This document shows, in pieces, positions 24,394-32,708 of a stretch of 36,082 nt of DNA; the first letter of the stretch is position 1, and the number at the start of each line of letters is the position of its first letter. The stretch covers positions 1-36,082 of the forward strand of contig JANXDJ010000008.1 of the NCBI GenBank assembly GCA_025059545.1, written 5' to 3'. This stretch comes from Archaeoglobaceae archaeon (GTDB lineage: Archaea > Halobacteriota > Archaeoglobi > Archaeoglobales > Archaeoglobaceae). The notes under the pieces are model-generated. The model was not told the origin of the DNA, made no database searches, and saw nothing but the letters and a program-made list of their open reading frames with translations. The position numbers and the translations under genes are program-made.

Positions 24394-24948
24394 CTAAAAA
24401 TATTTTTGAATAAACTCACAGACTTTTTCAGCAAGGAGTTCAAATTTACCAAAGTAGAAGTGGTCTGTGTCAAGAATGACGAAATCTTTTGGTTCGTTTG
24501 CTTTTGAAATAATTTCAAGACTCTCGGAGAGGGGAACAAACTGATCTCTTTTTGCAATGACGAAAAACTTTGGATTTTTAGAGTCTTTGAAGTCTATTGC
24601 GTCGATTGAGGGCAAAGGAGAGATATAAATTGCGATTTCACACAGATCTGAGACATTAGAAGCTACAACACTGCCAAAAGAGTAGCCAAGGATTGCAACT
24701 TTGCGATGTCTGCTCCTTAAAAACTCTAAACAAAGCTTTGCGTCTTCTATTTCTCCTAATCCATTTCTATAGTCTCTATAATCGAATCTAAGGCTTGAAA
24801 TGTTCGCTTTAGACATTCTTTTTACAATTCTCTGAAGTCTCTCATCAAATCTGTTTCCACCCATCAGAGGATGTGGAGGACAGAGAAGGACAGCATTTTC
24901 TCCTAAATTTTCGTAAGTAGCTTTAATTGATTTTATTTCAACATTCAT
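24394..24948 (-). CDS. Small alpha/beta hydrolase
   Basis: 184 residues of the compact alpha/beta-hydrolase type (COG2945-like). It has the oxyanion segment CPPHPLMGGN, the nucleophile in GYSFGS (LGYSFGSVVASN), the probable acid Asp in KRDQFVPLSES and the His in LDTDHFYFG. No signal peptide or lid, so it is cytoplasmic, acting perhaps on small esters or thioesters. It converges with the acyl-CoA-dehydrogenase-like gene (21 bp) and diverges from mcm with a common TATA-like element. Substrate unknown. Confidence 0.82.
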   Translation of the reverse strand: MNVEIKSIKATYENLGENAVLLCPPHPLMGGNRFDERLQRIVKRMSKANISSLRFDYRDYRNGLGEIEDAKLCLEFLRSRHRKVAILGYSFGSVVASNVSDLCEIAIYISPLPSIDAIDFKDSKNPKFFVIAKRDQFVPLSESLEIISKANEPKDFVILDTDHFYFGKFELLAEKVCEFIQKYF

Positions 24949-24969
24949 CGCTAAAACCCTTAAACTAAA

Positions 24970-24980
24970 ATTTTATAAGC
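24970..24980. promoter_or_regulatory. Shared near-palindromic TATA element (mcm / hydrolase)
   Basis: ATTTTATAAGC. The core TTTATAA reads as TTATAAA on the other strand. Its centre is about 25 nt before the mcm ATG (25000) and about 27 nt before the hydrolase ATG (24948), so one box could direct leaderless transcripts both ways. Confidence 0.5.
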
Positions 24981-24999
24981 TTTTTGCAGATCTTCTTTG

Positions 25000-27078
25000 A
25001 TGATTAGCTGTCCTGAAATATGGACGGAATTTTTTGAAAAATACTATCCAGAAGAAGTCAACAACCTTGCATTTCGTATAAAGAGTGGGGAAGACAAGAA
25101 GGCAATATATATCAATTTTATTAATACCTTGTCTGTTTTTCAGGAGGGAAGACTTGGTGAGGAGCTTATAGAGTATCCTGATGAAGTTTTGGCTCATGCT
25201 GAAAAAGGACTTGCCCTTTCCACGAACATTTATGGCGTTTCACTCGAAGGTTGCAAACCTCGTTTCCATTCATTGCCAATAACAAAGAAAATAATGATCA
25301 GAGAACTCCGAAGTTCCCACATTTCTAAATTCATAGCGATCGAAGGGATAGTTCGAAAAGTCACAGAAGTTCGTCCAAGAGTGATCTCGGCAGCATTCAA
25401 GTGTATTAACTGCAAAAAAACAATCTACGTGCCTCAAGAAGATTCAACTCTTAGACGTCCTTATGAGTGCGGATGTGGGAGTAAGAAATTCCATTTTCTT
25501 CCAGAAAAGGGCATCTCAATCGACAGTCAAAGAGTTAGGATACAGGAATATCCTGAGAACTTACGAGGAGGAGAACAGCCTCAGAGTATAGATGTGGTCC
25601 TTGAAAGAGACCTAACTGGCTTGATTAATCCGGGAGACAGAGTTATTGTCAATGGAATTGTTAGAGCAAAGCCGAGAGCGATCCAGCAAAAAATGCTAAC
25701 TCATATGGATCTTTTTATTGAGGGAAATTCAATTGAAATGCTCCAGCAAGAATATGAGGAGTTTGAGGTCACAGAAAAAGATAAAGAAGAGATAATAAAG
25801 CTTGCAAATAGCGATGACATTTATGAAAAGGTTGTGAAGACGATAGCACCCTCAATTTATGGGCACGAGGATATTAAACTCGCAATAGCACTCCAGCTTT
25901 TTGGAGGAGTTGCTAAAAAACTTCCTGATGGCACAGAGATCAGAGGAGACATTCATATTCTTCTTGTTGGAGATCCGGGGGTTGCAAAATCTCAGCTATT
26001 AAAATACGTCCACAGAATTGCTCCGAGAAGTGTTTACACAACTGGAAAAGGAACAACTTCTGCGGGTTTGACAGCAACTGCAGTTAGAGATGAGATCGAT
26101 GGAAGATGGACACTTGAAGCGGGAGCTTTGGTTTTAGCAGACAAAGGGGTAGCGTTAGTCGATGAAATAGATAAAATGCGCAAGGAAGATCGTTCCGCAC
26201 TCCACGAAGCTTTGGAACAGCAAACAATAAGTGTTGCTAAAGCAGGAATAAATGCAATTCTTAAAGCAAGATGTGCGCTTCTTGCGGCAGCAAATCCTAA
26301 ATTAGGGAGATTTGACAGATATTCTCCAATCGCTGAACAGATCGATTTGACTCCAACACTGCTTTCAAGATTCGATCTGATCTTCACAATGACAGACGAA
26401 CCTGGAGAGGAGAAAGATAAACAGCTTGCAATTCATATCCTGAACATGCACCAGCTTGGAGAGATGCTCGAAAAATTCAAAGGTAGCAGTTTGAAGGAAG
26501 AACTAAAGGTTAAAATTTCAAAAATTGAACCTGCAATAGATCCAGACCTTTTTAGAAAGTATATAGCCTATGCAAGAAACATATATCCAATATTGAGTGA
26601 AGAAGCTAAGCAGAGAATTGAAGAATTCTACATTTCACTGCGCTCTAAAGCGAAGGATAATTCTCCGGTGCCTATAACTGCAAGACAGCTCGAAAGCATT
26701 GTTAGACTCGCAGAAGCTTCTGCAAGGATTAGATTGAGTGAAACAGTCTCGGCTGAAGACGTAGAAAGAGTAGTTGGTGTTTTTCAGAGGTGTCTTGTGC
26801 AAATTGCGATAGATCCTGAAACTGGTGCTCTGGATATCGATTACGCTTATACTGGAACTTCTAAAAAGCAAAGAGATAGAATATTGACAATAAAGAAGAT
26901 AGTAGAGGATCTTGAAGACTTAAATGAAAATGGAGCTCCAGAAGAAGAGATAGTAAGTAGGGCTAAAGCAGAAGGCATAGACGAGAGCAAAACAAGAGAA
27001 ATTCTTTCGAAATTCAAGGCGATGGGCGAGGTATTCTGTCCGAAATACGGATTTTATAGAATAGTGAGGAGAAGATGA
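25000..27078 (+). CDS. mcm: Replicative helicase MCM
   Basis: 692 residues, the single archaeal MCM that forms the hexameric replicative helicase. The N-terminal part has a zinc-binding region CINC...CGC (about 131-155). The AAA+ core has Walker [10 protein letters not shown] (about 325-333), Walker [10 protein letters not shown], sensor 1 AAANPK, and the arginine finger in [11 protein letters not shown]-terminal winged-helix domain (about 620-692) follows. ATG at 25000 is chosen over the adjacent TTG at 24997 because it sits 25 nt from the TATA centre. The next gene begins 31 bp after the stop with its own TATA-like sequence. Confidence 0.97.
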   Translation: MISCPEIWTEFFEKYYPEEVNNLAFRIKSGEDKKAIYINFINTLSVFQEGRLGEELIEYPDEVLAHAEKGLALSTNIYGVSLEGCKPRFHSLPITKKIMIRELRSSHISKFIAIEGIVRKVTEVRPRVISAAFKCINCKKTIYVPQEDSTLRRPYECGCGSKKFHFLPEKGISIDSQRVRIQEYPENLRGGEQPQSIDVVLERDLTGLINPGDRVIVNGIVRAKPRAIQQKMLTHMDLFIEGNSIEMLQQEYEEFEVTEKDKEEIIKLANSDDIYEKVVKTIAPSIYGHEDIKLAIALQLFGGVAKKLPDGTEIRGDIHILLVGDPGVAKSQLLKYVHRIAPRSVYTTGKGTTSAGLTATAVRDEIDGRWTLEAGALVLADKGVALVDEIDKMRKEDRSALHEALEQQTISVAKAGINAILKARCALLAAANPKLGRFDRYSPIAEQIDLTPTLLSRFDLIFTMTDEPGEEKDKQLAIHILNMHQLGEMLEKFKGSSLKEELKVKISKIEPAIDPDLFRKYIAYARNIYPILSEEAKQRIEEFYISLRSKAKDNSPVPITARQLESIVRLAEASARIRLSETVSAEDVERVVGVFQRCLVQIAIDPETGALDIDYAYTGTSKKQRDRILTIKKIVEDLEDLNENGAPEEEIVSRAKAEGIDESKTREILSKFKAMGEVFCPKYGFYRIVRRR

Positions 27079-27082
27079 AAAG

Positions 27083-27090
27083 TATATAAA
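27083..27090 (+). promoter_or_regulatory. TATA-like box for the KaiC-like/cgi121/aroK operon
   Basis: TATATAAA, centred about 24 nt before the ATG at 27110. AAGGTGAG (27095-27102) lies between and could be a ribosome site for the same ATG, though a leaderless transcript would not contain it. Confidence 0.45.
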
Positions 27091-27109
27091 TAACAAGGTG
27101 AGCAACTGG

Positions 27110-27799
27110 ATGATGAAAATTTACAGAACAGGCATAGTTCCATTTGATGTTCAACTTGAAGGGGGAATCCCAAGCGGAACAGTTCTGCTCATACTCGAAG
27201 AACCGGGAGCAGGAGGAGATGTTCTATCCTACCATTTTGCAGTTGAGGGGGCAAATAGTGGTGAAAATGTGATATACATCGCAACTGATGATTACGAAAA
27301 AGACTTAAAGCGTTTTTTGAGCTTATACTTTGATAAATATAGGGAGTTTCCAATTCTAAGCTTCAAAAAACAGCAACAGGAGAATGATGTTAAGGGATAC
27401 ATTCGAAAAACTGGTTACGATTTTCTCGGTAGATTGAAAGCTACCATAAGAAATGAAAAGTTTAATAGAATTATTATCAACAATCTTGCCTTCTTCTTCC
27501 ATAAATATTCTCAAGAAGACGTGATCTCGCTTATAGAGTCTCTTTCAGACGTCTCAAAAGAGAATGAGTCTATTTCAGTTCTTTTAATGACAAAGGGTAT
27601 GCTTGAAGAAAGACAGGAAACTACTATAAAGCACTTCTGTGACGGAGTGATAGAGTTAAGTCTGAGAGAGCTTGAAAATGAAATCCAGAGAAGACTTAAG
27701 TTCATAAAATTGGAGGGAGTGGTTGTTCCAAGAATAGTTATGAGGTATGAAGTTACGAATAAAGGTATCCGAATGGAGTCAACGATGAGAGTTTTATGA
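27110..27799 (+). CDS. RecA/KaiC-fold protein with inactivated Walker motifs
   Basis: 229 residues with the KaiC/RadA-like core order: TGIVPFDVQLEGGIPSGTVLLI before the P-loop, then VIYIATDDYEKDL where KaiC has its catalytic acidic pair. The P-loop position reads EEPGAGGD (30-37), lacking the Lys-Thr/Ser of a working Walker A. The Walker B position reads RIIINNL (120-126), with Asn for the magnesium-binding Asp. It probably does not hydrolyse ATP and may be a structural or regulatory partner. An upstream GTG at 27098 would add 4 residues. It overlaps cgi121 by 4 nt, so a link to KEOPS or DNA transactions is suggested by position only. Confidence 0.75.
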   Translation: MMKIYRTGIVPFDVQLEGGIPSGTVLLILEEPGAGGDVLSYHFAVEGANSGENVIYIATDDYEKDLKRFLSLYFDKYREFPILSFKKQQQENDVKGYIRKTGYDFLGRLKATIRNEKFNRIIINNLAFFFHKYSQEDVISLIESLSDVSKENESISVLLMTKGMLEERQETTIKHFCDGVIELSLRELENEIQRRLKFIKLEGVVVPRIVMRYEVTNKGIRMESTMRVL

Positions 27800-28224
27800 A
27801 GATCGTAGCTGGAGAACTAAAAAAACCCGTTTTTGGCGACTTTGCGTGCTTTATAAGTTCTAAATACGTTGTAGATTTATCAACAGTAGATTTTGCGATA
27901 AAGAAAACCATTAAGAACTGGAATTCTGGAAAAAGGATCTCTAAATCATTTGCTATGGAAATTCTGCTTTATTACTCTGCAACGAGGCAGATAGACGTTG
28001 CGAAGAAATTAACTGGAATAGAAAAAGTTGTTGCAGTTGTTTTAGACGATAAAGAATTTTCAAAGATAGACTTTAAAGAAGTTGAATTTTATCCGGATTT
28101 TGACGTTGAGCTGATAAAAGAGCACTATCAGATCTCCGATGAAGAATTAAAAATCGTTGGTTTGGAAAAGCTTTCCTTGCTTATACAGGAGAGGATTGCA
28201 TTGTTCTCAACCTTTGGTGAGTAG
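27796..28224 (+). CDS. cgi121: KEOPS complex subunit Cgi121
   Basis: 142 residues. Cgi121 binds the tRNA 3' CCA end for the KEOPS complex, which makes t6A37. Supporting pattern: ISKSFAMEILLYYSATRQIDVAKKLTG, a core helix-turn containing the ILLY-x-S-x-x-RQI signature, followed by a strand VAVVLDDKEF and a C-terminal helix ending KLSLLIQERIALFSTFGE. Start ATG overlaps the upstream stop by 4 nt, and aroK begins directly after its stop. The other KEOPS subunits are not in the window. Confidence 0.85.
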   Translation: MKIVAGELKKPVFGDFACFISSKYVVDLSTVDFAIKKTIKNWNSGKRISKSFAMEILLYYSATRQIDVAKKLTGIEKVVAVVLDDKEFSKIDFKEVEFYPDFDVELIKEHYQISDEELKIVGLEKLSLLIQERIALFSTFGE

Positions 28225-29052
28225 ATGATCGGCAAAGCATACGCAGCAGGGACGATTTTGAACGCTCTCGCAACTGGAATCGGTTGTGCTTTCGGTATAG
28301 ATCTAAAAACCATTGCAAAAGTGAAAATCGATTCTGAAAATGTTTTTATTGTGAACGGAGAGAATAGAAATCCAGAAATTCTTAATAAAATACTATCCCA
28401 TTTTGGGATAAAAGCTCAAGTAATTTTAAAAAGCGATATACCAGAAAGAAGTGGTCTTGGAAGTAGTTCTGCTTTTATAAATGCGGTTTTATGTGCAATA
28501 ATGAAGAAAGAGGATCTCTTTGCTCACAAAATACTTAGATTAAATGCTGAGTTGTCTTTAAAAGCAGGAATTAGCTATACTGGTGCATTTGACGACGCGT
28601 CCGCCTCTCTTCTCAGCGGTGTTGTGCTCTCAGACAACTACAAGATGAAACTTTATAGCTGGATCCCATTTACAAAAAGAACCGCTGTCTTAATTCCAGA
28701 ATTCAAACGTGGAAAAGTTGATTGGGATAAGATCAAAAGTCAAGGTGAAAGACTTAAAAATGCTTTGGAAAAGCTTAAGAAACTCGAATTTCGAGAAGTT
28801 ATGGTAGAGAACACCAAGTTTTACTGCGAAATGATTGGATACCCCTTAGAGATTGCAGAGAGATTATGGAAAGAAGACATCTGCTGTGGGCTGTCTGGAA
28901 ATGGTCCAGCTTTTGTTGCAATTGGAAACGATGATGAGATCTCGACAGCTAAGGAAGTCTGGAAAGAATATGGTGAAGTTATTATAGGTAAAATACCTGA
29001 AAAGCCAGCGGAAGAAGTAGTGATAACCTCAGATCTTTTCATATCTCCCTAA
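28225..29052 (+). CDS. aroK: Shikimate kinase, archaeal GHMP type
   Basis: Phosphorylates shikimate in aromatic amino-acid synthesis. It belongs to the GHMP-kinase family used by archaea, unrelated to bacterial AroK. 275 residues; the N terminus MIGKAYAAGTILNALATGIGCAFGID is characteristic (quoted in full only as a match of positions 1-20 and beyond). The phosphate-binding loop is PERSGLGSSSAFINAV (about 73-88), and the C-terminal GHMP motif is CGLSGNGPAFVAIG. It starts at the base after the cgi121 stop. The 3' end overlaps the decayed GNAT gene on the other strand by 14 bp. Confidence 0.9.
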   Translation: MIGKAYAAGTILNALATGIGCAFGIDLKTIAKVKIDSENVFIVNGENRNPEILNKILSHFGIKAQVILKSDIPERSGLGSSSAFINAVLCAIMKKEDLFAHKILRLNAELSLKAGISYTGAFDDASASLLSGVVLSDNYKMKLYSWIPFTKRTAVLIPEFKRGKVDWDKIKSQGERLKNALEKLKKLEFREVMVENTKFYCEMIGYPLEIAERLWKEDICCGLSGNGPAFVAIGNDDEISTAKEVWKEYGEVIIGKIPEKPAEEVVITSDLFISP

Positions 29053-29344
29053 ACATTCTCAACCATTTTCCATGCTTTGAACTCTTTTGAAATCCTGATC
29101 TCTCGTAAAATGAAATTGCGGAATTGTTTCTCTCCCCAACCAATAGCTATGCTATTTTCAGCCCCCTTATTTTTACCGTGATCTAATGCTCTCTCAAGTA
29201 AAGATTTTCCAAATCCAGCCATTTGAAATAATTTCGAGCCTATTTCCTGTTTCTATAGACATAGTCTTTAAGATTGGAATATGGGGGAAATTAGATCTCG
29301 ACAAAATCGTCTATATCCTTTCTATCAGCCTTTCGAATGATCAC
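29039..29344 (-). pseudogene. Decayed GNAT N-acetyltransferase
   Basis: The 350-bp gap between aroK and ftsZ holds a clear remnant on the minus strand. From GTG 29344 one frame reads MIIRKADRKDIDDFVEI, an in-frame TAA, then FPPYSNLKDYVYRNRK, a TAG, and ARNYFKWL, matching the N-terminal part of archaeal GNAT proteins including their K-D-Y-x-Y-R-x-R-K segment. A second frame continues AGFGKSLLERALDHGKNKGAE (the acetyl-CoA loop and helix). A third ends NNSAISFYERSGFQKSS...WLRMFREI, the usual N-x-x-A-x-x-FYE-x-x-GF motif. About 50 codons between the first and second blocks are missing (total 102 codons against about 150). Two stops, a deletion and a frameshift make this a true pseudogene rather than a read error. 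Confidence 0.8.
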
Positions 29345-29400
29345 AAGTTTAAAAGGATCCGAACGAGTTTAAAAAATTTAAAAAAGAAAGTGTTGAGAGG

Positions 29401-30540
29401 TTAAAGTTTGTCTATATCAAGCCTCTTTATAACCTTCTTCTCAGCTTTATTTGCACCTATCTCCTTTAATATCGACTTTTGTTCGCGAGGGCCTTCGACA
29501 AGATGTTCGTATTCTTCACTGCCAACGAGAAGCTTATCCTTTATTCCAGTCATTATTGCAACAACTCTAACAAAGCCTTCAAAGTCTTTTGAAATCCTTG
29601 CTCCCCAAATAACATTCGCAGAGTCATCGAGCTCGAATGTGAGGTTTCTTATGATCTCCTCAGCCTCTTTCAGTGTGAGATCATTGCCTCCAGAGATATG
29701 CACAAGTGCTCCTGTTGCTCCGCGATAGTCCACATCGAGCAGTGGGTGGGATAAGCAGTCTTTAACTACTGTAGAAGCTTTATCTTGAGCCTTCGCTTCA
29801 CCAACAAGCATTACCGCAACTCCACCATGACCCATTATTGCCTTAAGATCCGCAAAGTCGATATTAACGAGCGAAGGTCTGGTGATCGTGTCCGTTAAGC
29901 CTTTGATCGTTTCAGCAATTAGCTGATCCATAACGCTGAATGCAGCATCGATCGGTAGATTTGGATAGTATTCAACAAGTTTATTGTTATCGAGCACAAC
30001 CACTGTATCGCAGTTCTCTTTCAGCTCTCTCAAACCTTGAATAGCCTTTCCAATTCTTGCTCTCTCAACCTTGAAAGGTGTTTGAGCAAAGCCAACAACG
30101 ATAGCACCCTGCCTCTTTGCAATTTCCGCAACTACTGGTGCTGAACCTGTGCCAGTTCCACCACCCATTCCAGCGCAAACGAACACCATATCTGCATCTG
30201 CAAGAATTTCCTCAAGCACACCTCTTGCAAGCTCAGCAGCCTTTCTCCCAACTTCAGGATATCCTCCTGCTCCAAGCCCTCTCGTAAGGCTTCTACCAAT
30301 TAGGATTCTCTTGTCTGCTTTCGTCATCAACAAGTGCTGCTTGTCTGTATTTATTGCAATCGTAGTGGCATCAAGCTCCATGTGCGAAAGTCTGTTTATT
30401 GTATTGTTCCCACACCCTCCGCAGCCAACTATAAAGATCTTTGGCTTCTCAAAGAAGTCCTTCACTTCCTTAACCTTTTCCTCCCTCCTAATTCTATCCT
30501 GCTCCAAATACTGCTGGGCTTTACTAACTATACTTTTCAT
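29401..30540 (-). CDS. ftsZ2: Cell-division protein FtsZ2
   Basis: Tubulin-like GTPase that builds the division ring. 379 residues. GTP site [13 protein letters not shown] and signature [10 protein letters not shown] (126-135); T7 catalytic loop NIDFAD; conserved [48 protein letters not shown] and [10 protein letters not shown]. These segments match the FtsZ2 rather than the FtsZ1 branch of archaea. The N-terminal extension of about 30 charged residues ([17 protein letters not shown]) is usual. ATG at 30540 is preferred (GGGGGTG just upstream); an in-frame TTG at 30555 is possible. It lies 24 bp downstream of the cdrS-like gene, a neighbourhood conserved in haloarchaea. Confidence 0.95.
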   Translation of the reverse strand: MKSIVSKAQQYLEQDRIRREEKVKEVKDFFEKPKIFIVGCGGCGNNTINRLSHMELDATTIAINTDKQHLLMTKADKRILIGRSLTRGLGAGGYPEVGRKAAELARGVLEEILADADMVFVCAGMGGGTGTGSAPVVAEIAKRQGAIVVGFAQTPFKVERARIGKAIQGLRELKENCDTVVVLDNNKLVEYYPNLPIDAAFSVMDQLIAETIKGLTDTITRPSLVNIDFADLKAIMGHGGVAVMLVGEAKAQDKASTVVKDCLSHPLLDVDYRGATGALVHISGGNDLTLKEAEEIIRNLTFELDDSANVIWGARISKDFEGFVRVVAIMTGIKDKLLVGSEEYEHLVEGPREQKSILKEIGANKAEKKVIKRLDIDKL

Positions 30541-30564
30541 TTCACACACCCCCAACCAAATTTT

Positions 30565-30747
30565 TTAACTAAATTCCCGCAAATTGGAAGCTTTCTCGAT
30601 CTTCTCGCTATTCTCTTCTATGAACTTCTTTATTGCTGCCCGAATTGCTTCACTAACGGAAGTAAATTCCCCAATTTCTACTAAGACTTCAAGTTTGTTG
30701 TATTGGGCTTCTGTTAGCCTTATGCTGATCTTTCTTGTTGCGGGCAT
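30565..30747 (-). CDS. cdrS: Ribbon-helix-helix regulator, CdrS-like
   Basis: 60 residues. The RHH fold is clear: a basic strand [12 protein letters not shown], helix [12 protein letters not shown], and the second helix after [17 protein letters not shown] with the S-x-S-E-AIR signature. In Halobacterium and Haloferax a protein of the same length and pattern (CdrS) is encoded next to ftsZ2 and controls division genes, so the same role is proposed here. The start has GGTGG a few bases before it (minus strand TCCGGTGGAAAAATG). In this frame the sequence remains open for about 36 more codons upstream without a start codon. The name rests on synteny plus fold. Confidence 0.78.
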   Translation of the reverse strand: MPATRKISIRLTEAQYNKLEVLVEIGEFTSVSEAIRAAIKKFIEENSEKIEKASNLREFS

Positions 30748-30932
30748 TTTTCCACCGGAAATTTTGTCTTCAATCGGCGCACAGACGGCATCTTTTGTCC
30801 ACCATCTGTCCGCCTCATGACCCCTTTTAGGTGTATATTGTCCGACATTATATTATTTAAATTTTTCGGTGTCAATTATGATAGACTTAAAAAATAAGAA
30901 ACAGAAGAAGATATATTCCGGAAGATGCTAAA
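30748..30932. promoter_or_regulatory. Control region between cdrS-ftsZ2 and the PfkB kinase
   Basis: 185 bp. The half next to cdrS is GC-richer than the surroundings. It has an inverted repeat (GGCGCACAGA at 30776-30785, TCTGTCCGCC at 30805-30814, one mismatch, 19-nt spacer), and TGTCC at 30796, 30807 and 30839 plus TGTCT at 30765, spaced 31, 11 and 32 bp. A minus-strand TATA-like TTTAAATAATATA lies near 30850-30862, implying a leader of about 90 nt for cdrS. For the rightward gene, AGATATATT (30909-30917) lies about 20 nt before its ATG. A 42-codon minus-strand frame from ATG 30848 to 30720 is present but I do not call it a gene. Confidence 0.45.
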
Positions 30933-31793
30933 ATGAGTATGATCTCTGCGCACGCTCCTGCTCTCGTTGACTACGTATACTTCATAGAATCCTTTCCAGC
31001 CTCGGGAGGGCATGCAAAGATCATATCTTTTACAAAATCTCCTGGGGGTGCTGGAGCTAATGTTGTGCACAATCTTGCAACTCTTGGATTGGAGACAACT
31101 CTTTTCACAACGATAGGAAATGATGCAGATGCGGATTTTTTCATAGCAGCTACGAGAGCAAAGATTTTTGCAAGGGTAACGGATGAACAAACTGGCAAGG
31201 TTATTGTTTTTGTCGATAAAACGGGTGAGAGGACGTTCTTTGTTCAACCAAATGCCGCAGAAAAGCCTTTTGTAGAAGTAAAAGGTGGTGATTATCTCTA
31301 CGTAGATCCATTTCCAAGCAATACGAGCTTTGAAGTTCAGAAGGAAGTCATGGGAAACTTTAGGGGATTTGTAGTTCTTAATCCCGGATATCTTTATGCA
31401 AGCATAGGTTTTAAAAAACTTAGTGAGTTATTGGAGTTCTCAGATATGCTCATTATGTCGAAAGGAGAGTTTGAGATGCTTGGGGCATCCCCAAGAGATT
31501 TTCTGGACTATGTAGATTATCTTGTAGTAACCTTAGGGCATGAGGGGAGCATATGTTACTCAAAATCAACTAAATATTTCGAAAAAGCTTTCGAAACAAA
31601 GGCAATAGATACAACTGGAGCAGGTGATGCCTTTTCTGCTGGTTTCCTGTATGGTTTCATAAATGATTTCCCACTAGAAATATGTTTAAAGCTTGGAAAC
31701 TTCTGTGGAGCCTACAATGTTGAGAGAGTCGGTGCGAGAGCATTCCCAACTCTCGAGACAATTGAAAATTTTCTCGCAAATATTTTAAAATGA
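30933..31793 (+). CDS. PfkB/ribokinase-family carbohydrate or nucleoside kinase
   Basis: 286 residues. The family signatures are the N-terminal SPGGAGANVVHNLATLG (substrate-binding GG-x-x-x-N) and the C-terminal DTTGAGDAFSAGFLYG (anion hole and catalytic Asp). Between them are DPFPSN, SKGEFEML and VVTLGHEGSICY. The usual length is about 300. The phosphorylated substrate (ribose, adenosine, fructose phosphate or another sugar) cannot be read from these motifs. Start ATG at 30933; the in-frame ATG at 30939 is also possible. It lies divergently from cdrS and 17 bp before a small cysteine protein. Confidence 0.85.
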   Translation: MSMISAHAPALVDYVYFIESFPASGGHAKIISFTKSPGGAGANVVHNLATLGLETTLFTTIGNDADADFFIAATRAKIFARVTDEQTGKVIVFVDKTGERTFFVQPNAAEKPFVEVKGGDYLYVDPFPSNTSFEVQKEVMGNFRGFVVLNPGYLYASIGFKKLSELLEFSDMLIMSKGEFEMLGASPRDFLDYVDYLVVTLGHEGSICYSKSTKYFEKAFETKAIDTTGAGDAFSAGFLYGFINDFPLEICLKLGNFCGAYNVERVGARAFPTLETIENFLANILK

Positions 31794-31810
31794 GTGAAGA
31801 TTATTGATTG

Positions 31811-31984
31811 ATGGACTTAAGGATCATCGTTGAGAAACTTGGTGGTAAGAGGGTCTATAAAGAAGATTGTGAACTTTGTATTATTGGATACACCGGAAAA
31901 AAATGTCCATACTTGAGAAAGATTGGCAAGGAATTTTACTGCGTTAGAGATGCTGCAAAGAAGGATCCAAGATTGAGATTTTAA
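31811..31984 (+). CDS. Small four-cysteine protein, possible metal-binding
   Basis: 57 residues, too short for usual gene finders. It starts ATG ([19 protein letters not shown]) and has four cysteines in the pattern C-x2-C-x8-C-x11-C: DCELC, KKCPYL, FYC. The composition is basic (many K/R) with a hydrophobic start, and it ends KKDPRLRF. The spacing would suit a single zinc ion or a small Fe-S site. It fills the gap between the PfkB kinase and GGGP synthase, and codon choice matches its neighbours. Family not recognised. Confidence 0.7.
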   Translation: MDLRIIVEKLGGKRVYKEDCELCIIGYTGKKCPYLRKIGKEFYCVRDAAKKDPRLRF

Positions 31985-31989
31985 AAAAG

Positions 31990-31998
31990 TTTATAATC
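31990..31998 (+). promoter_or_regulatory. TATA-like box for GGGP synthase
   Basis: TTTATAATC, about 25 nt before the ATG at 32019; a leaderless transcript is likely, although GGCGGTGG lies between the two. Confidence 0.45.
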
Positions 31999-32018
31999 TC
32001 TCACAAGGCGGTGGTTCG

Positions 32019-32708
32019 ATGAAATGGAAAAAATGGAAGCACATCACTAAGCTTGATCCAGACAGAAAGAACACCAAAGAATTAATCGAAGCAGTTGCCA
32101 AGAGCGGAACAGATGCTGTTATGGTCTCTGGAACACAGAATGTGACTTATGAAAAAGCTAAAGAGCTTTTCAAAGCGGTTAAAGATTACTCTATTCCTAC
32201 GGTTCTTGAACCTTCTTCGCCAGACAATGTTTTATACGAGGCGGATTATCTTTTCATCCCAGTTGTGTTGAACGCTGAAAGCGGTGAATGGATCACTGGA
32301 AAGCATGCGGAATGGGTTGATAGAAATTACGAAAATCTTGAAGATTTTTCAAAGAGCTTTGAAAATGCTATCTTTGAGGGATACATAGTTTTAAATCCTA
32401 ATTCTGCAGTTGCAAGGGTTACGAACTCTAAATGCGATATCAATCCAAGGAGATCCGCAAGCTACGCCTTTGTAGGGGAGAGAATGATGAAATTGCCCGT
32501 GATCTATATCGAATACAGCGGAACTTATGGAGATCCTGGTGTTGTAAAAGAGGTAAAGAGTGTCTTGAGAACTTCAAGACTCTTTTATGGCGGTGGAATT
32601 GATTCGAGAGTAAAAGCACTTGAAATGAGCAAGTATGCGGATACTATAATTGTGGGAAATGTAATCTATGAGAAGGGAATAAATGCGTTCCTTGAAACGA
32701 TCCCTTAA
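32019..32708 (+). CDS. Geranylgeranylglyceryl phosphate synthase (GGGPS/PcrB family)
   Basis: Forms the first ether bond of archaeal lipids, joining geranylgeranyl diphosphate to sn-glycerol-1-phosphate. 229 residues, a TIM barrel. Motifs are [12 protein letters not shown] at the N terminus, [51 protein letters not shown] (glycerol-phosphate site) and FYGGGIDSR (phosphate-binding loop). The length is that of the archaeal group I enzymes. The gene overlaps the following UbiA prenyltransferase by 26 nt, which would catalyse the second ether bond. Confidence 0.92.
   Translation: MKWKKWKHITKLDPDRKNTKELIEAVAKSGTDAVMVSGTQNVTYEKAKELFKAVKDYSIPTVLEPSSPDNVLYEADYLFIPVVLNAESGEWITGKHAEWVDRNYENLEDFSKSFENAIFEGYIVLNPNSAVARVTNSKCDINPRRSASYAFVGERMMKLPVIYIEYSGTYGDPGVVKEVKSVLRTSRLFYGGGIDSRVKALEMSKYADTIIVGNVIYEKGINAFLETIP

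Noticed and set aside
29186..29404. 72-codon plus-strand frame between aroK and ftsZ2
   Set aside because: It lies opposite the decayed GNAT gene, whose motifs explain this stretch better; the plus-strand protein has no recognisable pattern.
30720..30848. 42-codon minus-strand ORF overlapping the cdrS start
   Set aside because: It has an ATG but too short a distance to the TATA-like box, no recognisable motif, and overlaps cdrS in another frame; reported only as part of the leader question.
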